Below are positions 26,342 to 32,142 of a DNA stretch of 51,443 nt, piece after piece (position 1 is the first letter of the stretch; each line of letters starts with the position of its first letter). This stretch comes from Candidatus Saccharimonadota bacterium (lineage in GTDB: Bacteria > Patescibacteriota > Saccharimonadia > Saccharimonadales > Saccharimonadaceae), in contig JAFRLS010000042.1 in assembly GCA_017431105.1 (NCBI GenBank), forward strand, positions 1-51,443, written 5' to 3'. The notes beneath the pieces were generated by a model. That model did no database searches and was not told the origin of the DNA. It was given only the letters and a program-made list of their open reading frames with translations. A program made the position numbers and the translations under genes.

Positions 26342-28129
26342 TTAGTCCACAGGACCGCCCCACGCAGTCCCAGGATCAGTAGATAACTCTTCGGTTTCTC
26401 CATCAGGAGTAACCACGTGTACCGGCTCCTGTTCAGGCGTCGGTGCATCAATACCGTCATTACTATTGTTACCGCTGTCGGCATTATTGTCGACATTAGT
26501 ACCAGGCTCTGGCGTTATCGTCGGGGTATTCGGATCCCCGCCCTGTTTTTGAGTTTCATTGGTCTTTTCCAGCTCTTCCATAGCCTCTTTGTACTCATCA
26601 TAGGACTTATAAGTCGAATTCGTCGGCTTCTCCTCAGTTGAATACTGAGCACCAACACCGTTATTGGTGTTGGGGCCTGGACCAGGGTCGTCGTTCTTGC
26701 CAACAGGAGTCCCTTGAGTCGGGTCCTTCTTGGGCTTTTCTGGTTCAGGTGTAGGCGTAGGCGTCGGTGTCGGCGTAGGCGTAGGCGTCGGTGTAGGCGT
26801 CGGCTCCGTCTCAGGAGTCGTCGTTGCAGGCGGCGTCCACGTCGGAGTAGAAGTCGGATTTTCTTGCGGCGTAATCTCCATTATTTCGGATACATCACAA
26901 GGCTGGAATCCGCATTCAATTCGGAACGACAATTCAAAAATTTTGTCCTTAATGACAAACGTATACGTAAGGAAATGTCCAGTATGGTCCTCCGTTTTCA
27001 TCACGATTACATCAGGGATACCATCTTCCGTATATGGATACATATACATTTGGTCATTAATGCCCTTAGCATACGTAACTTCGATTTTGTCGGCCCTACT
27101 CAGAAACGTAATATAAGCGTCTACGAGCCTATAATACTCGACCTGGTGGTTTAGGTAGTATTTTATGGCGCATTCAATAGTTGCAACCCAACTATGCGGG
27201 TTTTTATCACGAAACGGGCCCAACCAGCGCGTTCCGAGCATTGCATCAGTGTACGCCATAATACCAATACCAAGCGCAGGATCTTTTGGTATTCTCCTCA
27301 CTTGTTCTTTGAAGTAATCCTTCGCCGTTTTCGATTCCTCATACGGGTCAGGCCCAAAATTGTAGTCATTCTTGGGATCCTCATCCTTCAGCATGTTCAG
27401 GTTATAAAACCCGTACCAGCTGACCGACTCCGTAGTTTTTGTGGTGGTCTGCGTATCAGTAGTAGTCGAGTCGTTCGATCCCCAGATAATCGCATCCCAC
27501 CTTACGTTAAAAACCAGTATCAGGATAATCGCCAAAATGGTCAAAAGCTTTACTACCCAAGCAGAGATATGCGCCAACTTGGCTTTCTTTTCTTCTGCGT
27601 ATCCGCAATAGAAGAAAAGGGCCTCTACGATAAAGAAGCCTATGCAGAGATGGAACAGAATCAGTGGAATTTTGGCAATAAGAGACATCCAAAAGACATT
27701 CTTAACCAAAATATACATCATCTGCACAATCGCCCTGGTAACTGAATAAAACAAATACACCAGAACCGAAAAACATAGTACTTCTTTCCAGTTGGAACCA
27801 TCTCGATGCCACCAGACCATCAGATAGACCATCAGGCCCAGCATCGTCAACAGGAAAATCGGCGCCAGCCATATGACATTTCTTATCATCGGTGTAAAGA
27901 AATTAATTGCACCGACAACGAAACCAATGGCTGCAGCTTTTATCCAACCTCCCTGTCCAGGCGCCATTATAGCGTCTGCGATTCGGAATCTGAACTTCTT
28001 TCGTCCGTTGTCATCCTCATCTCCTTCGATAAGTTTTACTCCAACGAACATTCTTTCCGCCGTAGCGACTAAAAATGCCACTACGATAGCAAGAACCAAA
28101 GACAAAAAAAACAAAACTGTGTTTTTCAA
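26342..28129 (-). CDS. Polytopic membrane protein with extracellular domain and Pro-Thr tract
   Basis: 595 aa. About six TMs in the first 220 residues, a Thr-rich segment, a folded region to about residue 400 with two close cysteines (CGFQPC), then a (Pro-Thr)n linker encoded by 6-bp tandem repeats, and an acidic C-terminus. No family recognised. The long frame opens at a TTG at 28168, but AAAGGAGG lies 7 nt before a TTG at 28129, directly ahead of the first TM, so 28129 is preferred. A consensus promoter drives a leader of about 160 nt that can sequester this SD. The gene is bracketed by a 24-bp inverted repeat. Confidence 0.72.
   Translation of the reverse strand: MKNTVLFFLSLVLAIVVAFLVATAERMFVGVKLIEGDEDDNGRKKFRFRIADAIMAPGQGGWIKAAAIGFVVGAINFFTPMIRNVIWLAPIFLLTMLGLMVYLMVWWHRDGSNWKEVLCFSVLVYLFYSVTRAIVQMMYILVKNVFWMSLIAKIPLILFHLCIGFFIVEALFFYCGYAEEKKAKLAHISAWVVKLLTILAIILILVFNVRWDAIIWGSNDSTTTDTQTTTKTTESVSWYGFYNLNMLKDEDPKNDYNFGPDPYEESKTAKDYFKEQVRRIPKDPALGIGIMAYTDAMLGTRWLGPFRDKNPHSWVATIECAIKYYLNHQVEYYRLVDAYITFLSRADKIEVTYAKGINDQMYMYPYTEDGIPDVIVMKTEDHTGHFLTYTFVIKDKIFELSFRIECGFQPCDVSEIMEITPQENPTSTPTWTPPATTTPETEPTPTPTPTPTPTPTPTPTPEPEKPKKDPTQGTPVGKNDDPGPGPNTNNGVGAQYSTEEKPTNSTYKSYDEYKEAMEELEKTNETQKQGGDPNTPTITPEPGTNVDNNADSGNNSNDGIDAPTPEQEPVHVVTPDGETEELSTDPGTAWGGPVD
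26746..26805. repeat. Hexanucleotide tandem repeat coding a Pro-Thr tract
   Basis: Degenerate GT(A/C)GG(C/T) units, about nine copies, encode alternating Thr-Pro on the minus strand. Such tracts can change length by slippage without a frameshift. Confidence 0.85.
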
Positions 28130-28136
28130 GGCTTTC

Positions 28137-28176
28137 GCCTCCTTTTCAAAAAATTTGTTTGGAGGCAAACGCCTCC
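28137..28176 (-). promoter_or_regulatory. Alternative-pairing ribosome-binding-site switch
   Basis: In transcript order: GGAGGC (28171-28176), GTTT loop, GCCTCC (28161-28166), A/U-rich linker, GGAGGC (28137-28142), then TTG start 28129. The middle GCCTCC can pair perfectly with either GGAGGC, one of which is the SD, so the site is open or closed depending on the fold. Confidence 0.6.
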
Positions 28177-28226
28177 AGTTTGTGGGGACGTTTGGGATAG
28201 ATATATAGAATATATATAAATCAGGT

Positions 28227-28250
28227 TTGAAACCTGAGATGATTCGGTTG
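28227..28250 (+). repeat. Inverted repeat flanking the polytopic-protein gene, right copy
   Basis: Partner of 26225-26248 in opposite orientation. It is part of the leader; a TCAGGTTTgAAACCTGA palindrome overlaps it at 28221-28237. Confidence 0.8.
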
Positions 28251-28298
28251 TTAATGGTCTTCTTGTCTTAGAACAACACCTCGACTCAGACTACCTAC

Positions 28299-28327
28299 AT
28301 TGTATCACACTTTAGCTTTTTTGTCAA
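28299..28327 (-). promoter_or_regulatory. Consensus promoter of the polytopic-protein gene
   Basis: TTGACA (28322-28327), 17-bp spacer ending TAAAGTGTGA, TACAAT (28299-28304). The spacer motif recurs in two other promoters (28971-28999 and 31281-31309). It lies outside the inverted-repeat pair. Confidence 0.78.
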
Positions 28328-28377
28328 TATATATATCATCTATTTTGCTTATGGTAAACTCATTAAAAATAAGAAAG

Positions 28378-28396
28378 GCTCGGCGTAAAGCCGAGC
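28378..28396 (-). terminator. Terminator of the coiled-coil repeat gene
   Basis: GCTCGGC-TTTAC-GCCGAGC followed on the minus strand by CTTTCTTATTTTT. Confidence 0.88.
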
Positions 28397-28424
28397 TACT
28401 TCCTTAATGTACGAGGAACTCGGG

Positions 28425-28916
28425 TCATTTGGCAAAAGTCTTGCGCATCTCCTCAGAAGAGAGAAGCTGTTTGACCTGGCATTCAACCATGGCATAGGCC
28501 TTGAAAGTACCACCTCCAATAGCAGTTTCGGACTTTTCCGAAGCTTTCTTAGTGGTGTCTTTCTTGGCAGAATCCGAGACACCGTCAGTCGAATCGGCTT
28601 TCTTTTCCTTCTTAGGGTCAGGGTCTCCGCCGACTGGCTTCTTGATGCCAATCGATTCTTCAACCCTGCTCAAGCGAACATCGAGCCCATCGATCTTATT
28701 CGTCTGGGCGTCGATCTTATTCGTCTGGGCGTCGATCTTATTCGTCTGGGCGTCGATCTTATTCGTCTGGGCATCCATAGCCTTTTGGAAGCTTGTTTGT
28801 AAAGACTCAATATCGCTGAGTACTTTGTCCAGAGCTTCTTTAGTCGAGGGGGAGATGACGTCGGCCTCTCCCTTTTTGGCCTTTTCGAGTTCCTGCTTAA
28901 TGAGTGCTTTAGACAT
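28425..28916 (-). CDS. Coiled-coil protein with perfect heptad tandem repeats
   Basis: 163 aa, cytoplasmic. Residues about 48-75 are four copies of the heptad DAQTNKI within a coiled coil that continues as DGLDVRLSRVEESIG. A Lys/Asp/Ser-rich disordered stretch and a short C-terminal fold follow. No family recognised. Start: the frame opens at 28982, but MSKALIKQEL at 28916 has SD GAAGGAGG 11 nt upstream, brought closer by an AGGAT-ACAA-ATCCT hairpin that also covers part of the SD. A self-contained unit with consensus promoter and terminator. Confidence 0.78.
   Translation of the reverse strand: MSKALIKQELEKAKKGEADVISPSTKEALDKVLSDIESLQTSFQKAMDAQTNKIDAQTNKIDAQTNKIDAQTNKIDGLDVRLSRVEESIGIKKPVGGDPDPKKEKKADSTDGVSDSAKKDTTKKASEKSETAIGGGTFKAYAMVECQVKQLLSSEEMRKTFAK
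28690..28773. repeat. Four 21-bp tandem repeats within the coiled-coil gene
   Basis: Four consecutive copies of a 21-bp unit starting TCGATCTTATTCGTCTGGGC; only the last base of the last copy differs. Each codes one heptad. The identity at DNA level implies recent expansion. Confidence 0.95.
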
Positions 28917-28970
28917 AGGATTTGTATCCTCCTTCAAAAATTCTAGCCCGTCTAATAGACCAGTAGCTAA

Positions 28971-28999
28971 ATTATAGCACACTTCATTAAAAATGTCAA
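28971..28999 (-). promoter_or_regulatory. Perfect consensus promoter of the coiled-coil gene
   Basis: TTGACA (28994-28999), 17-bp spacer ending TGAAGTGTGC, TATAAT (28971-28976); a full match to the housekeeping consensus. Confidence 0.85.
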
Positions 29000-29015
29000 T
29001 GGTTATATAATAATC

Positions 29016-29044
29016 TTGCTTTTTTAAGGGCTAGGCTATATAAT
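29016..29044 (+). promoter_or_regulatory. Promoter of tRNA-His and tRNA-Gly
   Basis: TTGCTT (29016-29021), 17-bp spacer, TATAAT (29039-29044), 9 nt before the first tRNA. Confidence 0.65.
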
Positions 29045-29053
29045 AATCCCTAT

Positions 29054-29131
29054 GGTGGGATTAGCTCAGATGGTTAGAGCGTCTGATTGTGGTCCAGAAG
29101 GTCACCAGTTCGATCCTGGTATCCCACCCCA
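29054..29131 (+). tRNA. tRNA-His(GUG)
   Basis: Cloverleaf with anticodon GTG and encoded CCA. The extra G-1 (29054) faces discriminator C (29128), the His identity pair. The innermost anticodon-stem pair is an A-C mismatch. Confidence 0.93.
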
Positions 29132-29136
29132 TAAAA

Positions 29137-29211
29137 GCGGGTATAGTACAGTGGTTAGTATGCAAGTTTTCCAAACTTGAGATGAGAGTTCAATTCTCTC
29201 TACCCGCACCA
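29137..29211 (+). tRNA. tRNA-Gly(UCC)
   Basis: 75 nt, acceptor GCGGGTA/TACCCGC, anticodon stem CAAGT/ACTTG with loop TTTCCAA, anticodon TCC, encoded CCA. The 3' end CCCGCACCA is duplicated 70-80 nt downstream. Confidence 0.94.
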
Positions 29212-29220
29212 ACGAGACAA

Positions 29221-29290
29221 AGAATGAATACTTGTATTCATTCTTCGACGAGTGCCGAAGGGAAAGATGCGAAGCATCTTGCCCGCACCA
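29221..29290 (+). repeat. Hairpin-rich segment ending in a duplicated tRNA 3' end
   Basis: GAATGAATA-CTTG-TATTCATTC hairpin, then GGG-A-AAGATGC-GAA-GCATCTT-G-CCC and GCACCA. The second hairpin with its tail looks like a tRNA acceptor minihelix and repeats the last bases of the tRNA-Gly just upstream. Confidence 0.5.
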
Positions 29291-29305
29291 GTACACACAA
29301 AAAAA

Positions 29306-29327
29306 GAGGGCCAATCCCTCGTTTTTT
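29306..29327. terminator. Bidirectional terminator
   Basis: GAGGG-CCAAT-CCCTC followed by GTTTTTTATTT on plus and T7 on minus. It ends the tRNA unit and the tail-anchored protein gene. Confidence 0.85.
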
Positions 29328-29336
29328 ATTTACTCT

Positions 29337-29951
29337 CTATTTTGGTAGTAACAAGAACGCTACCGTACCAGCTGCCGCACCCAAAATAATCGTAATAATA
29401 ATCGTTACGATCAACCCCGCACGGGAATCTTTCTCTGGTTTATTAATAATTGTCACTGGGCCAGTTGCCTCTTCTTTTGGCGCTACCACTTTCTTCTGAT
29501 ACACATTCTTCGATAATGGACGCTTCGATACCTTTGTTGCATTCACAAACGGATTTTTCTTTGGAACTTTCAAAGTTTCAGGTTTTTCCTCTTTTGGCGC
29601 CACAACAGCCTCTTCCCCTGTATCTTCCTTCTTCACAGCCTTCTTCATCACAGGTATTTTCTCAATTTTTTTCGCCTTAACCTCTCTTGCCTCCTCTTTA
29701 GCTGTTTTTTGCCCACTTAACGGACGCTTTTCTACCTCAGCTTTTACGAATTTCGGTTGATAATCCTCAATTACGCCATAATTTGGCTCTTTTTTGCTAG
29801 CTGAAACTCCCGCCTGCAGTTTTGCTTCTCTAGCTTCAAACATTTCATTAATTTCAATTTCATCCACCTCGGCAACCTTTGGAGCTCGTACAACAGGTCT
29901 AGGCTTCGCGACCTTATTTACTGGGACAAAATCCATGTACCTTTTATTCAT
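29337..29951 (-). CDS. Lys/Glu-rich tail-anchored membrane protein, unknown function
   Basis: 204 aa. Residues 1-175 are low-complexity, Lys/Glu/Pro/Val-rich and probably disordered, with the motif KRPLS twice (about 76 and 144). One TM at about 180-202 leaves almost nothing beyond, so it should be anchored by its C-terminus with the bulk in the cytoplasm. The ATG overlaps the tpiA stop (ATGA), so it is co-translated with triosephosphate isomerase; a link to glycolysis is possible but unproven. Confidence 0.72.
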   Translation of the reverse strand: MNKRYMDFVPVNKVAKPRPVVRAPKVAEVDEIEINEMFEAREAKLQAGVSASKKEPNYGVIEDYQPKFVKAEVEKRPLSGQKTAKEEAREVKAKKIEKIPVMKKAVKKEDTGEEAVVAPKEEKPETLKVPKKNPFVNATKVSKRPLSKNVYQKKVVAPKEEATGPVTIINKPEKDSRAGLIVTIIITIILGAAAGTVAFLLLPK

Positions 29952-30718
29952 GATTTCACTCTTTTAGCTATCTCTATTATATCAGTGAATTCGCTAAGAA
30001 TCAAGCTTGCACCACCTACCAGTAAACCACTTATACCCGGCACCGTCAGATAAGCGCCCGCATTAGATGGATTCACGCTCCCACCAAACAAAATCGGCGC
30101 TTTATCCTCGATTTTCGCCCCGTAGATCTCTTTCAGTGTCTTCTGGATCAGTTTTACTACTTCGCCTACCTCATCTGGGGTAGCCAACTTAGCTGCCTTA
30201 GTACTCGAAATCGCCCAAACTGGCTCGTAGGCGATAATTACTTTATCAATATCTTCATCTGATACATCAGCCAAACCACCCATCAATTGATCTCTAATCA
30301 CATCTGCCGTCTCGCCAAAGGCCCTCTCTGATTCAGTCTCTCCAATACAGAGAATTGGCGTAATCTTATTCCGAACTGCTGCCGCTACTTTTTTCTGCAC
30401 CATCTTATCATCTTCACCAAAAATATGTCGCCTCTCTGAATGACCAATAATACAATAATCTACCACACCCCTGAGCTGAGCAAACGACACCTCACCTGTA
30501 AAAGCCCCAAAATCCCGATAAAAAGCGTTCTGAGCTGCTAATTTCATCTTATGGCGATCAACCTGTAAAGACAACGATTGCAAAGCCATCGTTGACGGTG
30601 CCACCACTACTTCTATGTCCCTATAATTCGGTAGTTTTTTCTGGAGCTTATGAAGATAAATTGAAGCTTCCCCTACTGTAAAGTTTAATTTCCAGTTGCC
30701 CACGATATAAGATTTCAT
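29948..30718 (-). CDS. tpiA: Triosephosphate isomerase
   Basis: 256 aa, normal length. Interconverts dihydroxyacetone phosphate and glyceraldehyde 3-phosphate. GNWKLN (active-site Lys) at about 6-11, IIGHSERR (His) around 94-101, the catalytic-Glu motif AYEPVWAIS around 168-176, and the phosphate loop GGSVNPSNA are all present. TGC-TATAAT lies 6 nt before ATG 30718; the frame is open to 30748 but that part contains the promoter. No SD. Confidence 0.97.
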   Translation of the reverse strand: MKSYIVGNWKLNFTVGEASIYLHKLQKKLPNYRDIEVVVAPSTMALQSLSLQVDRHKMKLAAQNAFYRDFGAFTGEVSFAQLRGVVDYCIIGHSERRHIFGEDDKMVQKKVAAAVRNKITPILCIGETESERAFGETADVIRDQLMGGLADVSDEDIDKVIIAYEPVWAISSTKAAKLATPDEVGEVVKLIQKTLKEIYGAKIEDKAPILFGGSVNPSNAGAYLTVPGISGLLVGGASLILSEFTDIIEIAKRVKS

Positions 30719-30763
30719 ATGCCCATTATAGCATATATTTTTTATCAATTTAGATAAAAAATT

Positions 30764-30802
30764 CCCCGGCTTTTACCCACGCTAATCGCGTGGAAGCCGG
30801 GG
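30764..30802 (-). terminator. Terminator of the two-TM protein gene
   Basis: Long nested hairpin: CCCCGGCTT/AAGCCGGGG outside and CCACGC/GCGTGG inside, followed on the minus strand by AATTTTTT. It insulates this gene from tpiA. Confidence 0.9.
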
Positions 30803-30820
30803 ACAATTCTTGTAGAAGTG

Positions 30821-31228
30821 TCAGTTTATCAATTGAATGTCTTCGTAATACTGGTCGTGAATCACGCCAAAACGTGAATCTAGCCTCACCAGTTTCACTG
30901 TAATCTCATCTCCTTCATTCAGACGAGCAAAGATATCGTCATCATGAAAATCTATTTTTGAGATGTTCCCATATTCGTCTTCCGCCCAGATAACATACCA
31001 AGATTTTTGAACCTCAGACCTGACAACCGTCAAGTTTAAAGTCTCGACCTCAGTATTTAGTGTTATCACGCTAAGAAGAAACAAGACAACAGCAACTACA
31101 ATCAAAACTATTATGACAATCCTTCGCACAAACGAATCCAAATCAAAAAGCGAAGAAATCAAGCACCACATTCCAATTGTCGCCACTGTAATTACAAGTG
31201 TTAAAAAAGCTACTAATACAATTATCAC
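30821..31228 (-). CDS. Two-TM membrane protein with C-terminal beta domain, unknown function
   Basis: 135 aa. Two TMs (about 2-28 and 35-58), then a soluble domain of about 75 residues predicted as beta strands (WYVIWAEDEYGNISKIDF, then GDEITVKLVRLDSRFG), resembling small OB-like folds. No family recognised. The start is GTG at 31228 with extended SD GGGGGTGA, as in the phosphatase unit. It has its own consensus promoter and terminator. The leader shares an AGTTCTT-A-rich segment with the phosphatase leader at 10044-10056. Confidence 0.72.
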   Translation of the reverse strand: MIIVLVAFLTLVITVATIGMWCLISSLFDLDSFVRRIVIIVLIVVAVVLFLLSVITLNTEVETLNLTVVRSEVQKSWYVIWAEDEYGNISKIDFHDDDIFARLNEGDEITVKLVRLDSRFGVIHDQYYEDIQLIN

Positions 31229-31280
31229 TTCTTCACCCCCTTTTTTTTAAAGAACTTTAGCCTTTTCCTAACCATTTTTA

Positions 31281-31309
31281 ATTATAGAACACTTTATCAT
31301 TTTTGTCAA
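31281..31309 (-). promoter_or_regulatory. Perfect consensus promoter of the two-TM protein gene
   Basis: TTGACA (31304-31309), 17-bp spacer ending TAAAGTGTTC, TATAAT (31281-31286). Confidence 0.85.
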
Positions 31310-31365
31310 TATAACCCCTATACTCTATCCACTTTTGAATCAAAATCCTATGTTATAATAACAAT

Positions 31366-32130
31366 ATGAAAAAAGTTTTAGCATTCGATGTAGACCAAAC
31401 TCTAAACGTGGCAAAAACCCCTATTACCAATGATATTGCCGAACTTTTAGTAAAATGTCTTGACCATTTTGAGGTTTGTCCGATTTCTGGTCAAAAATTC
31501 GACCAATTTTTGATTCAAATCGTTGACCAACTCCCTAATCCTACCACCGAACAACTCACACATCTCCATCTGTTTGTAGCTCAGGGTACCCAATATTACC
31601 GCTATAATCCAGAGAAAAAAGATTGGGAACAAGTCTATAATTACCCCCTATCCGACGAACAAGTTGCCAAAATTACCGCCACAATTAAACAGGCTGCCAA
31701 AGAATTAGGTTATTGGGAAGAAGATAAGCTCGCCGAAGGTGATGAAATTATTGAAAATCGCCTCTCTCAAGTCACTTTCTCCGCTCTTGGACAAAAAGCC
31801 GGCACTGAGGCCAAGTACGCCTGGGACCCAGACCATGAAAAACGTAAAAAAATCGTTGCTCGCTGCAAAGAGCTCGCCCCTGAATTCGAGTATGAAATTG
31901 GTGGCACTACCTCTATTAATGCCGTCACTCCTGGCATGAATAAGGTATTCGGTATGACTCATCTATTAGAAGAATTAAGTGTGTCAAAAGAAGATATTCT
32001 TTATTTTGGCGATATGACGCAGCCTGGTGGTAACGATTATCCAGTCGTCCAGATGGGTATTGACACCATTGCTGTCCGCAACCACGAAGATACCGCCTAC
32101 GCCCTACGTGGTATTCTAGGTATTTTGTGA
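31366..32130 (+). CDS. HAD-IIB phosphatase, phosphomannomutase-like
   Basis: 254 aa. HAD motif I FDVDQTLN at 6-13 (nucleophile Asp), motif II around PISGQ, and the motif IV region FGDMTQPGGNDYPV near 221-234. The latter, with QVTFSALGQKA in the cap, resembles eukaryotic-type phosphomannomutase, so a sugar-phosphate substrate is likely. In motif I the second Asp is kept (DxD), as needed for phosphatase or mutase activity. TGT-TATAAT lies 6 nt before the ATG. Its TGA stop is the TGn of the next gene's extended -10. Confidence 0.82.
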   Translation: MKKVLAFDVDQTLNVAKTPITNDIAELLVKCLDHFEVCPISGQKFDQFLIQIVDQLPNPTTEQLTHLHLFVAQGTQYYRYNPEKKDWEQVYNYPLSDEQVAKITATIKQAAKELGYWEEDKLAEGDEIIENRLSQVTFSALGQKAGTEAKYAWDPDHEKRKKIVARCKELAPEFEYEIGGTTSINAVTPGMNKVFGMTHLLEELSVSKEDILYFGDMTQPGGNDYPVVQMGIDTIAVRNHEDTAYALRGILGIL

Positions 32131-32136
32131 TATAAT
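32128..32136 (+). promoter_or_regulatory. Extended -10 made partly of the HAD gene's stop codon
   Basis: The TGA stop (32128-32130) is followed directly by TATAAT; the next ATG comes 6 nt later at 32143. Confidence 0.65.
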
Positions 32137-32142
32137 AAACTT

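Noticed and set aside
26714-27154. Arg-rich or Gly-Val-rich ORFs opposite the Pro-Thr tract
   Set aside because: Shadows of the hexanucleotide repeat, no ribosome-binding site and no plausible protein pattern.
28690-28773. CRISPR array
   Set aside because: The repeats are contiguous without spacers and code for heptads in a real gene.
28407-28977. Plus-strand ORFs opposite the coiled-coil gene
   Set aside because: Repetition is a reflection of the 21-bp repeats; the minus-strand gene has promoter, SD and terminator.
29236-29290. A third tRNA after tRNA-Gly
   Set aside because: Ends in GCACCA and has an acceptor-like stem, but no D-, anticodon or T-arm.
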